This document shows positions 13,401-22,602 of a DNA stretch of 27,035 bases, in pieces; position 1 is the first letter of the stretch; every line of letters begins with the position of its first letter. The notes beneath the pieces are model-generated. The model was not told the DNA's origin, did not search any database, and saw only the letters and a list, made by a program, of their open reading frames with translations. Where the stretch lies: contig WKLE02004639.1 in NCBI GenBank assembly GCA_014885115.2, forward strand, positions 1 through 27,035, given 5' to 3'. This DNA comes from Asterionellopsis glacialis. Lineage: Eukaryota; Bacillariophyta; Plagiogrammaphyceae; Rhaphoneidales; Asterionellopsidaceae. Position numbers and translations under genes: made by a program.

Positions 13401-15283
13401 GAAGCCCGTCGAGCTCAGTAACCCTTTCCACCAGCACAAGTGAAGTGAAATTACTCCGTGTCTTGCAAACATTGCAATTGCTTTGTGGTGAGACCCTCGT
13501 AGACGAGACTACAGGACGGAAACAAGATGGGAATGTTGTAGTTACAGAAGAGCTTGTAGAATTGTTGCAAGGTATGAGTTTGGACGATTTGTGGGACCAA
13601 CTATCTCAGTGTCTCAAGGTCGTTCAAGTGCTTGAAGGTGTCGCAACTCTGGATGAGATTGAAGAAAACGGTTCTGAAGGTGAAGGGCAGATGGATACTG
13701 ATGACGTTGACAGTGATGAGAATGTGTCGCGAGGCAAGAAACTTCAAAACAGCGTTGCAGGACTAATCACGCGTTTTTTGCCCACGATTGAAGCTTTTTT
13801 TGTCGTGAATGCCAGTGCAACACGGGACGTAAGCGGGGAAAGAAATGCATCTGCTGGACCAAACAACGAACAGCAAGGAAACAAGGAAGGAGACTCTGCT
13901 CATGGAGATCTTGATTCCCTTGTGGGTGGCCGTCGTCTCGTAGATTTCGTCGTGGCAAACAAAGTTTTACTAAATGCTTTGATTCGAAATAACCCAGCTT
14001 TATTGGAAAAAGGGTTACGTGCAATGGTTCAAGTTCCACGCTGCAGGGTTTTCCTAGACTTCGATGTCAAGCGCCAGTGGTTCAAAACACAAGTTCGACG
14101 ACTCCGACAGCACGCAAGCCGTCGACATGGTAGTCTCCGGTTGAGTATCAGGAGGAAACATGTGTTTGAGGATGCTTACCATCAGCTTCGTATTCGTAAT
14201 GCCGATGAAATGCGCGGCCGTCTTCACATTACTTTCCGCAACGAGGAAGGAGTTGATGCTGGAGGTTTATCTCGCGAATTTTTTGGAATTTTAGCTAAGG
14301 AAATTTTCAATCCAAATTACGCTCTCTTTACATCCACTGAAGATGGATGCACCTTTCAGCCAAATCAGCACAGTAGTATAAATCCGGACCATCTAAGTTA
14401 TTTCCGGTTTGTTGGAAGAATTGTTGGTAAGGCAGTGGCTGATGGGTTCCTTCTTGATGCCCATTTTACAAGAAGTCTTTACAAACACATGTTGGGATTG
14501 AAGGTAAGAACGAATTCGAACATTCAATTTCATTACTCAATGTACGATGCTGACGTGTTTTCGCCTTTTCTCTTGCAGCCTACACACCATGATATGGAAG
14601 CGATTGATCCAGACTATTACAAGAATCTCAAAATGATCATGGAATACAAACTCGCAGATATAGGGCTTGACTTGACCTTTTCAACCGAAGATCATTCTTT
14701 CGGCCGGAGTCAGATTATCGATTTGCTTCCGGAAGGTAGGAAGATTCCTGTTACCGAGGAAACGAAAGCAGAATATGTTAGCCTTGTATGCCAACATCGT
14801 ATGACAACTGCCATTCAAAGTCAGATCAAAGCTTATTTAGACGGCTTTTATGAATTGGTCAGTGCCGATCTAATTTCGATTTTTACGCCCAAAGAGCTTG
14901 AGCTTCTAATTTCCGGCTTACCGGACATTGACGTTCATGATTTAAAGAAAAACACAGACTACCAGGGATATAAGGCTACTGACAAAGAAATTGGTTGGTT
15001 TTGGAACATTTTGTTCTCACTATCGAGAAGTGAAAAGGCTGCATTTTTACAGTTTGTTACTGGTAGTTCGAAAGTCCCCCTTGCAGGCTTCTCTGAGCTT
15101 CAAGGAATGCGAGGTATTCAAAAATTTAGTATTCATAAAGCGGGAGGCGCTCCTGGTGCGCTAATGTCAGCTCACACTTGCTTCAACTCGTTAGATCTCC
15201 CTGTATACAAGAGCGAGGATGAAATGCGGGAAAAACTTTTATATGCCATCAGCGAAGGGGCGACTGGATTCTTGTTCGCTTAG
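1406..15283 (+). CDS. Giant HECT E3 ubiquitin ligase, HUWE1/UPL1-TOM1 type
   Basis: This enzyme takes ubiquitin from an E2 onto a HECT cysteine and passes it to substrates. Join 1406-1648, 1754-14503 and 14579-15283 to give about 4,565 residues; human HUWE1 has about 4,370. The ATG has a good context (CAGCCATGG) and an in-frame TAA 21 nt upstream. Regions in order: N-terminal helical arm resembling DUF908/DUF913; a Ser run and basic patch (KQKRRR, near 340); an unassigned compact module (about 1217-1294); a UBA domain (about 1688-1730, LIDMGF); a Ser/Lys-rich basic stretch (about 2310-2377); a long acidic tract (about 2758-2874); UBM-like/DUF4414 repeats (about 3397-3524, LPLELQQEV, LPEDMRREV, LSPELREEI); and the HECT domain (about 4220-4565). 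The catalytic cysteine is Cys4532 in SAHTCFNSLDLP, and the C-terminus is GFLFA. Domain order matches HUWE1 relatives. No WWE domain was recognised. Confidence 0.96.
1649..1753 (+). other. Intron 1 of the HECT ligase gene
   Basis: This is a 105-nt, phase-0 intron with donor CAG|GTAAGT and acceptor TTTTCAAATAG. Splicing joins FEEQ to ADLCEWIHPLNVID, giving an uninterrupted frame into the large exon. The joined segment resembles the start of the HUWE1-family N-terminal arm (ELYHW-type motif). The intron contains in-frame stops, so it must be removed. Confidence 0.9.
14504..14578 (+). other. 75-nt stop-free intron inside the HECT domain
   Basis: Donor AAG|GTAAGA at 14504 and acceptor TTTTCTCTTGCAG at 14578 bound 75 nt. 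It is a multiple of three, phase 0, and has no in-frame stop, so it reads as 25 extra residues (VRTNSN to FLLQ). HECT family members run straight from YKHxLG into a DMExxDPxYYxxL segment, which here is YKHMLGLK joined to PTHHDMEAIDPDYY. The insert is therefore best read as an intron, not protein. Confidence 0.88.
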
Positions 15284-15428
15284 AGCATAAAATGTTTTTG
15301 GTTTAAGATAGATAGAAAAAAATACACTGCATAACACACAAACATTTACATAAAATAGAAAGAACTTTGTCTATTAATTTTATTGTGGACGGACTGGACT
15401 TTTCAAGGTGTTAAGTTTACAAGAGATG
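15284..15428. other. Short interval between convergent 3' ends
   Basis: The 145 nt separate the HECT ligase stop (15281-15283) from the deubiquitinase stop (15429-15431, minus). It is AT-rich and must hold both 3'UTRs or part of them. On the minus strand there is an AATAAA at 15379-15384, about 45 nt past the deubiquitinase stop, a plausible polyadenylation signal. The transcripts may overlap at their ends. Confidence 0.55.
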
Positions 15429-17491
15429 TTATGATACAGTACAATTTGAACTTTCTGCATCTGAAGACGAGCGAGAAGAACGGCTTCTACCAGAAGGTGC
15501 TCTTCGATTTTGCTGTGCAGCACGTTCATTACGTTCTTCAGAATCAAGTTCATGTTGTAGCTGTAAAGCCATGGCTCTGTCGGCATCTTCTAGCACAGAC
15601 GAGACATTATCGGACGAATGGTCAGTAACAGAGACTAGTCCTGTGGTCTCCGATACTGAACTTGGTATTGAATTATATTCTAGCAAGCTTGCCTCTGTCG
15701 CCGCCGCCATCAGTTTCCCCTCTTCGGCATCAAGGTCTCTCTGAGTACCTCCCTTGCCACCATTTTTGCTTAAATGGAGGGCCAATTGATAATCTGCTTC
15801 ATTCCTCCCCCCTTGCGCCAAAAGTTGATCAGGTGCTAATGTGGGTCCACCCACTGGTAACAACTCTGATCGTGGCTTTGGCTTTGTAAATAGGCTATCA
15901 ACATAATCTGTATCTCCATCGATTCCATCCAATTTTTCCCAGACAACTTCAGGAACATTGCCATAACCCAAGTCTGTCACAAGCAAATATAGGACATCAT
16001 TCTTCTTGGTCATGGTAGCAAAATGATTATTTCGGAAAAACACACACAAACTATCCTCTTTCAAATAATTGTAAAGTTCATGAAGACCATGATGGGTAAG
16101 TTGATGTGAATTTGCTGAAAGAAAATCATTGATGACATGTCCTTCTGTAGCGAGGACCGACAAGTCATGATGTTTTTTCTTTAGTTCCGCCAGTTTCTCT
16201 TCAATCTCCTCAGGCTTTATGAGATTTTCAAGGAGTTCCATTTCTTCCCCTCCCACCACTGAAGGTTTTTCATTGACACCGTTGTCATCGTTACTGTCAT
16301 AATCTGTTTTTGTCTGACCTGTAGGGGGTGCTGTATCCATTTTGTTATCATCTGCCCCCAGCAGTACAGCCGTCGCAACGACCTGGGGTGCCTGTTTTGG
16401 TGGAAGCTCTGCGTGAGTAGGAACCAGATTCGATCCACTCGTCTCGTCAACTAACGACCACCCCTCGCCGACTTCTTCCTTTTTGTCTTCAATCATGGTC
16501 TTTACCTCTTCTTGTTTCGGTTCAGTATGATTAGCTGTTTGCTCTACCTGAACATTAGGTGATTCTTTTGCTTGATGTTTACTCGTCACACACTCTCCCT
16601 TTGGATCCGTATCATCTAATGGGTCCCCCCCTTTTTCTTCTACAACTTGAGTTAAATCCTCCACCTTTTCATTCGATTCTACTTCTGGCGTTGACTCTTT
16701 TTCTTCTTTCTTCACCTCATCATCTTGATTCGGCTGTGTTTGTTTTTCGTGAAGTTTTTCTTCGTATTTAGTCATAATGATTGATAATCGTTCGGCTTGT
16801 GCTGTTGCTTCAGTCCCTTGTACGACTGTTTCGATAAGTTCATTATAGGTTTTACCTTCTACGACCCTTTGTGATTGTTCATCTTGTGGATCTAACAACC
16901 ATCCATGGACTAATTCAACATTAATTAAATCAAAAGCAACTAGGTTGGATGTATATTCAACACCTGTTGGTCCTGCCGTAAACTTGGGATTGACATCCAT
17001 CCCATATTGTAACGTGGGAAAAATTTCCATAAGTTCATTCAAATGATGTTCCGAATCAGCCTTGAGTGCACGATCAGCTAACATATTCACAACATCATCA
17101 ATTGATGCTACACCATTCCGTATGCATGATGGCGGGACCTTTATCACACCCTTTAATAACAAGGCATTCGCAGCTGCCAATAATGGACAGGGCCCATTTT
17201 CATTTTGTAACAAAATGTGTTTTTCCATATCCTTTTTGGAAAGAGAGAGAGGTGGGGTGGGAGAGATACAGACACACATAAATCAAGGAATTAAGATTCT
17301 ATGAGAAATTTAACCGAAATGCTATGCTCCACGCCAAGTCGTGTACCGGTAGAACACAATATACAATAACCTCTATTGTTGTCATGGTTGTTTCGTGTCA
17401 AACACAAAAATTGGAAAGCATTCGACGCAAACAGAGAACTTCGTGAAACATAACTTACATGATAGCGTACAATTTTTAGTCTGTAAGCCAT
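15429..17491 (-). CDS. MINDY-family deubiquitinase (DUF544/FAM63 type)
   Basis: MINDY enzymes are cysteine proteases that trim ubiquitin chains, with K48-chain preference known for the family. Join 17491-17459 and 17231-15429 to give about 611 residues; an 11-codon first exon (MAYRLKIVRYH) supplies the usual xxLKxV lead-in strand. Catalytic features are Gln20 and Cys26 in LLQNENGPCPLLA (Gln-Cys spacing as in human MINDY-1 Q131/C137) and His414 in FFRNNHFATM. About 390 residues separate Cys and His, against about 180 in MINDY-1; the excess is a low-complexity Glu/Lys-rich stretch. Near the C-terminus lie two ubiquitin-binding-type helices (DYQLALHLSK and ADRAMALQLQHEL, MIU-like), then a Ser/Arg-rich tail ending Cys-Thr-Val-Ser, a CaaX prenylation box. 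Human MINDY-1 is also reported to end in a CaaX box. It faces the HECT ligase tail-to-tail. Confidence 0.93.
17232..17458 (-). other. Intron of the MINDY gene
   Basis: This is a 227-nt, phase-0 intron with donor CAT|GTAAGTTA at 17458 and acceptor TCTCTTTCCAAAAAG at 17232, behind a long CT-rich tract. Splicing gives VRYH-DMEKHILLQNENGPC, which matches the beginning of the MINDY catalytic domain. Without it, the protein would start with an unrelated MCVCISPTPP leader that is really intron sequence. Confidence 0.85.
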
Positions 17492-17690
17492 TGTGAGAGA
17501 TGAATTTAAAAGGTTAGAGCAGTGAGAGGCGCTGTGGTTTCCGATACACAGAGATCTATCGTGATTTGGAGGACTGCTTGATGATGTGTCTGTTTCTGAG
17601 TTCTGAGAAAATAATGGAATAGATAAGAAGCCTGAACGAAAAATCCTAGACTACAACCCACGAGCGGCGGGACGACTCGCGAGATGTCAA

Positions 17691-17718
17691 GTACCTGGTA
17701 TTTATTAATACCAGGTAC
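17691..17718. repeat. Perfect 12-bp inverted repeat (hairpin)
   Basis: GTACCTGGTATT and AATACCAGGTAC flank a 4-nt TATT loop, giving a 12-bp stem with no mismatches. It lies about 200 bp upstream of the MINDY start codon. Its arms are copies of the same TACCTGGTA word seen in the other gaps. Confidence 0.9.
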
Positions 17719-17857
17719 GGGAGTTAGAATTAATAGGTCCAACGTAGGATTGAATGATTTTTGTCACGACCCAGACCCGACGTCAAAATTCTCGATGGTA
17801 GTAGTCTCAACGAAGCTTTTTTCCCAGTCCATCTCAAACTCAACGAAAATTCTCGCA

Positions 17858-18033
17858 GGTACCGGTACCAGGTGCGGCAGACTACCAGGTAGAGGTTTTG
17901 AAGCCGCGAGAACTAACTGAGGCACAGGTAGGCAAGGAAACTGATTGCAGGCCAGACGAATTCTGTAAGAGTTTGCTCGCGAGCTCCAGCCCTCTGTAGG
18001 ACTACGTGGGGGACATATCGGTACCGGGTACCG
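17858..18033. repeat. GGTACC palindrome cluster
   Basis: The cluster contains a 12-bp perfect palindrome GGTACCGGTACC (17858-17869) running into CCAGG, an ACTACCAGGTAG copy (about 17880-17891), and CGGTACC-G-GGTACCG (18019-18033). It belongs to the same motif family as the clusters at 700-870, 21574-21623 and 25255-25440. Confidence 0.75.
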
Positions 18034-18563
18034 GTGCGAGTTGGAATCAGGACTCAGGACCATACCCAGTCTAGTCCTCTAACGGTAGTCCTCTATTAGA
18101 CACTAGAGAGGACCTCTCTCTAGAGTAGAGATAGAGATCCAGCAAGAGAGGTAGTCCTACTAGAGGTGTGCCTTGTTAGACTAGAAAAGATTTTAGGTAG
18201 GTGCAACACTAGTCTAGAGAGTTGCTTCACTCTCTTGGTCCTACTCTTGAGAAGTCACATTCAGAGCAAGTTGTCGGGAAAACACGAAACAAATGTCATC
18301 GGACTAGTCTATGCCTTTCGTAAGAAGTAATCATGCAATTAGAGCTGTCAATACTCTTCAACCAGAATGAGAAGTGAACAGAAAAAAAGTCATTTTGCGG
18401 AACTTGAAAATTGAATCACAATTCTTCGTTCGAAATCGTTGCTGCGATTATGTTTAATTCTATTTTTAAAAGTTGACAGTACCAGACTAATCGTCTCAAA
18501 AATATGGCAGTTATCGCCAAAGCAAGAAGAAATATATCCGAAAGGAAGCGGTTCATTTGTATT

Positions 18564-21019
18564 TTAAGCAACATTGTTACTACCCTTCCTCTGCAATTTG
18601 AGGTTTCCCACTGTTTGCTTTAATGTTAACTTGTCGAGTTTGTAACAAGTTGTTGTTTGTAAGGCTACTACGGTCGCACCATAACGGCGTTCATCAACAA
18701 GAACTTCTTCGCCAAAATAATCGTTGGCCTTGAGAGTTGCCGTTGCAACTTCTTCCTTTTCTTTGTGGATGAGTTCTGGAAAAGGCAAAAGAAAACAATA
18801 TACTTAGTGAAAATTTTCTTTTCCTATTGCATGCATATTTTCACCAGGAACGGCAGGATTCGTTACTTACCACAGCTACCAGACACGACAACAAAGAAAT
18901 TATCACCGACTTGCCCTTGTTCAACCACAGATTCCCCTTTTCCAAAAGTCACTTCTGCCATTGCAGCAGCCAAGCTTTGGATCTTTTCAGGTTTTACATT
19001 CTTAAGAAGACTGATACGCTTTAGGACTCGCACGAGCTCCTTCCTTTCGGTCTGCTGCGCCAAAACTTGACGGAAAGCATATCGATGTAGCGCCCAAAGC
19101 TTTCCATCGCTCTTGGCTACAACGGAGGCTGCACGTGGAGCAGAGTACATCAGAGCCAATTCACCAAAACTTGGGTGAGCATTATTCTCCCTCGAACCGT
19201 GATATACGTGCACAACATTGCCACCCGAGCCATCATCAGTTTGGCCGTCGGGAACGATCCTGACTTCGAAGTCTCCATGGTCTACAATATAAAATCGATC
19301 TCCAACTGTTCCCTGTTTGATCACCCAATCGCCCTTCCTACAATCAATCGGCTCCATTACACCATAAATCATTTCACGCTGATCGTCACTAATGTCCTTG
19401 AACATCACAGATGCACGAATCGCCTCTGCGATACTAGCCTTTTCTTCCTCGGTCTTTTCTGTGACAAGCTTTGATAATTCAACTTCTTCCTCTTCCGGGT
19501 TCGCGAGCTCTGATTCGCTAAACATCTTACTCTTCGCTGCCTCGAGCGCTTTCGATTTTTCTTTGGAAAGGTGAGCACGGACAGGACGAATTGCTTGTTC
19601 TTCAATAGGCGCATCGGCAGTGTCATTTTTGTCAACGAATACAACATTTTTGGAAGATGCTGTTTCTTGTTTGAAGTTACGAGTTGATACGGCATCGAAT
19701 GCCAGGGGTCTTTGCGGTTCGACATCGTCAAGAAACATACAAATCATAGTAATATCATCAGTACGCAGTTCATATTGCAACCACAGTTCATAGCTCTCCG
19801 CCACGACTGCACGGCATGCTTCGAGTGGATCTTTGAATTTGGCACAAATATCAATAACACTTTGATTGGTCAAGAACTCAAATACACCATCACTGGCCAA
19901 AACCAGAATTTTGTCGTCCTTTGTAAGTTCCCGTGTCAGCATTTCAGGTTCTGCGAATACGCCAAGCTCCTCGGCAATAGCATCACCGAGAGAACGAGTA
20001 AAAGCTGTTCCTGGATATTCACCATGTGGACTCCAAACACGGGGAGGATCTCCGCCCTCATCGAGTTCTTCGCCAAGTTCGAGGTCATCTGCCATATCAT
20101 CTTCGTCTTCGATTGGTTCCAATCCTTCGATTTGATCTAGCGAAAGAATTCGCGCTCCCGTGGCTCGTATACGAACGCGCTCATCCCGGCGGTATGGGGT
20201 TTGGTCCCTGGATAGAGGCACAGCCTTCAAACCAGAGGATCCATTCGAAGCCTCGTTTGGTTTCGCAGTATATCCTAAAATGGCACGACTGTCTCCAACG
20301 TTGCAGACAGTTATGCGGTTTCTTCTGCCATGAATGTAGCCAGAAATCGAAGTAGTCCCCGAGAGAGAATCATCCAAATGGTGCGCGCGATGCATGTTGC
20401 GATTGCATTCCAAATGCGCCTTGAGACAGGCGTTCTGAATCTGCTCTTTGGAGAGTTCAAGTGGCGGGGGGTCCTCGCCTTGGGGGATATTGCGTTTGGC
20501 AGACTCTTTGTTTTTAACGCGATTGATGGCTTTCGCAACCATCCCTGGAAGTTGATCCCGAACAAACTGTGAGCATCCATCACCATCGCGACCATGACCG
20601 TCATAGACGCCAAAGAAGGCGTCGGTGCTTTCACCGACGAAATCGTGTGTGACACTGTAAGAGTCTTGATTGGGTTTGTGTGCGTCTTTGAAAAATTAAA
20701 TAAAAATTTGTAAAAAAAGGAATAGAAACATTATATACAAAAATAAAAAATAAATATGAAACTAAAAATTTTTTATGCCAAAGATCCGGATAACAAAAAA
20801 GATACTTCACTCACCGTCTGGATAGTACCCGCGTTGACTCAAGTAAGCATATCGGACCTTGATGCCACCGAAAGAGCAAGTCTTGGTCTCCTCAATCGAA
20901 TCTATTCTCTTCTCGATTTCATCGTTTGTCATAGGTTCATTGTCCTTTCCACCTGAGTGTGGGCCTCCTGCGACGCCGCCAACGACAGCCTTGTCGGGCG
21001 TCGATTGATTACACCCCAT
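18564..21019 (-). CDS. PP2C phosphatase with tandem cyclic-nucleotide-binding domains
   Basis: This is a Mn/Mg-dependent Ser/Thr phosphatase fused to two CNB domains, related to the plant PP2C-CNB-kinase protein, where the kinase makes it a PKG. Join 21019-20815, 20685-18871 and 18775-18564 for 743 residues. The start is the first ATG (AAGATGG); MGCNQS fits N-myristoylation at Gly2 with a palmitoylatable Cys3. The PP2C domain begins at LSQRGYYPD (about 60-68). It has NQDSY, FFGVYDGHG (Asp97), VGDSRAILGY, FTRSLGD, LASDGVFEFL and TDDITMI, so the metal-binding acidic residues appear intact. CNB-A has FGELALMYSAPRAAS (575-589) with the phosphate-binding Arg586. CNB-B has FGEEVLVDERRYGAT (694-708), where Tyr705 stands at the Arg position. 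The protein stops about 35 residues after that motif and no kinase follows. A PP2C with cAMP/cGMP-sensing regulation is the inferred role. Confidence 0.92.
18776..18870 (-). other. Intron 2 of the PP2C-CNB gene
   Basis: This is a 95-nt, phase-1 intron with donor TGTG|GTAAGTAACG at 18870 and acceptor TTTTGCCTTTTCCAG at 18776. Splicing restores VVVSGSC-ELIHKEKEE within CNB-B, in the expected beta-strand order. Reading through meets a stop within three codons. Confidence 0.9.
20686..20814 (-). other. Intron 1 of the PP2C-CNB gene
   Basis: This is a 129-nt, AT-rich, phase-1 intron with donor GACG|GTGAGTGA at 20814 and acceptor TTTAATTTTTCAAAG at 20686. Splicing yields RGYYPD-DAHKPNQDSY, which reproduces the conserved PP2C entry motif (RGYYPD...NQDS) known from plant relatives. 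Confidence 0.9.
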
Positions 21020-21573
21020 CTTGGTTGTCCCACAGACTGGCACGATCAGAACTGGTTAATTTGGGGGGATCGCTCGTCTGTGTAAAATCCCATGCAATCA
21101 AAAGAGAAATAAAAATAACAGGTTCGTTGATTCCGTTCGTTGTCCGTAGCAGCGCTGGTACAAGACAACGTAGAATAACCTCCGAATTCAATCTCGATAC
21201 AGCTCTTGATGGAAAATTTCACGTTTAATTTTTAATTACTACAGTAAACTGAACAAAACCAAACTGAATGGGACATTCCTACTGTACCTATGTCATATTG
21301 ATTTACATAGACACAACAACCCATCCGAAACGAGTACCTTTTAAGGGCTGTACCAGCAGGTTCAACAGGTACTTTCAAAAATTATTTGTACTGTAATAAG
21401 ACATTTTACCGAACTCCGTTATTCTACATAAAAACATACATTCCGAATATTATTAATAGTAGCTCATCAAGAGACAAGTTTTAGTATGTTTTTTTATATA
21501 AAATAATTTCCTTCTGTCCATTATTTACATACAGATTTCTTGGAAAAGAGTTTTAATCACTAATACTAACTCT

Positions 21574-21623
21574 GTACCTGGTATTATTTGGTACTTACCG
21601 TACCAGGTACCAGGTACCAGGTA
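21574..21623. repeat. TACCAGG tandem with inverted copy
   Basis: Three perfect 7-bp units and a partial one (GTACCAG repeated) run from 21600 to 21623. An inverted copy, GTACCTGGTA, lies at 21574-21583, so the pair can fold back with a 16-nt spacer. This is the densest tandem form of the motif in the window. Confidence 0.9.
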
Positions 21624-21784
21624 GATCAAAACATAATATTACGAGCTATATACTGTACAAGGTACTCCGTAGGTCCTAATCCTTGTTGTCCTCCTTATTC
21701 TATGCTGGAGTAGTCCTAAATACCAGAACACACAGGTACGGAGGACCAGATCTCAATCATGTCATCACATCATGATGAAAACAA

Positions 21785-21830
21785 ATCCAATCAGAAGTAA
21801 AAAATGGATCCAATCAGAAGTAAAAAATGG
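21785..21830. repeat. 23-bp perfect tandem duplication
   Basis: Two identical, directly adjacent 23-bp copies start ATCCAATCAG and end AAAAAATGG (21785-21807 and 21808-21830). It is non-coding and probably a recent slippage or repair product. Confidence 0.95.
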
Positions 21831-22602
21831 ATAGAGTATTCGAAGCACGTAGACTCACTTATTTTAGTTGTCATTCACTCTTGTGACATTGTGTGAAGCT
21901 TTATGGCACTGAGAGCTTGATTTCTTCTGAATTAAAACGTTCCTGGGAAGCACATTTTGATACTATTTCAATTTCTTACTTTCAAAAGTATCAATTTAGG
22001 TTCTACTGGAACTTTAAAACATCTTTATCTGCCAGGAAGCAAAGCATTTCTCTCCAATTTCTCCAACTTCTTTGCTCTCAAAACCAATAAATGATATTCT
22101 GTGGCTTAAACAAGAAATAGGATATTTAACATGGCAACAAGTTGCATCATCTTTTCATGCTTTGGAGTTTTCCATTATCTTCCTCGCATTGAGGAAAACA
22201 AGGCAATACGAAACAAAAAATATAATAAGACTACCAAAACCCATGATATACTTATGTTCGTGAAAATATTCGTTCTCACATGTATCTTGTTCGGCTCTAT
22301 GTACGACGTCACACATATTTCGGCAAGAATTGATTGCGCGAAGATGGTAATGAACAGCCAGGCAGGCGGCAAGTTGAAAAACCGGGTTGTATATATTTTG
22401 TAAACACTAATTTATATTATACGTAAAACTATTTTTTATCTTTTTTATCTCTTTTTCAAGTTGGTTACCTCTCTTATTCAACTTTATGAACAACACATTC
22501 ATTCGCTACGAGTTGATCGCGCAAAATATGTTACGAGCAATCAGACTATGCCTTGGTTCGCACAATTTCGGACAGAGTTCTCTTCTGTCGAAGACCATCT
22601 CT

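Larger units (their letters stand above)
17492..18563. other. Intergenic region rich in palindromic motifs
   Basis: No gene was recognised. The 17764-18063 minus open frame has no family resemblance. The region separates the MINDY start from the phosphatase stop. It holds a perfect hairpin (17691-17718), the palindrome GGTACCGGTACC (17858-17869), an odd-centred palindrome CGGTACC-G-GGTACCG (18019-18033), and a 18060-18300 stretch dense in CTAG, TAGTCCT and GTAGTCCTAC words with a small AGAGAGG-A-CCTCTCT palindrome (18105-18119). I looked for a kinase domain downstream of the phosphatase gene and found none. Confidence 0.65.
21020..22602. other. Intergenic region between PP2C-CNB and ARM genes
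   Basis: This holds the promoter of the phosphatase gene on its left and the 3' side of the ARM-like gene on its right. No gene could be supported. Small frames at 22131-22403 (+) and 22175-22372 (-) overlap each other and match no family I know. It contains a TACCAGG tandem (21600-21623), an inverted copy (21574-21583), and a 23-bp direct duplication (21785-21830). Confidence 0.6.

Noticed and set aside
17232..17279. MCVCISPTPPLSLSKK as the N-terminus of the MINDY protein
   Set aside because: This is the CT-rich end of an intron. The spliced start MAYRLKIVRYH joins better to the catalytic domain and matches the family.
17492..18563. Protein kinase exon downstream of the PP2C-CNB gene
   Set aside because: No glycine loop, HRD or DFG motif was seen in any minus-strand frame, and the region is filled with palindromic repeats.
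21020..21043. Upstream start for the PP2C-CNB protein giving MPVCGTTK
   Set aside because: The codon is GTG; the first ATG gives MGCNQS with a good context.
21600..21623. CRISPR-like or satellite array
   Set aside because: The unit is only 7 bp with no spacers, in a eukaryotic context; it is a short tandem of the interspersed motif.
22131..22403. 90-codon frame as a small membrane protein
   Set aside because: It overlaps an equally long antisense frame, lies in AT-rich spacer, and shows no homology or splice support.
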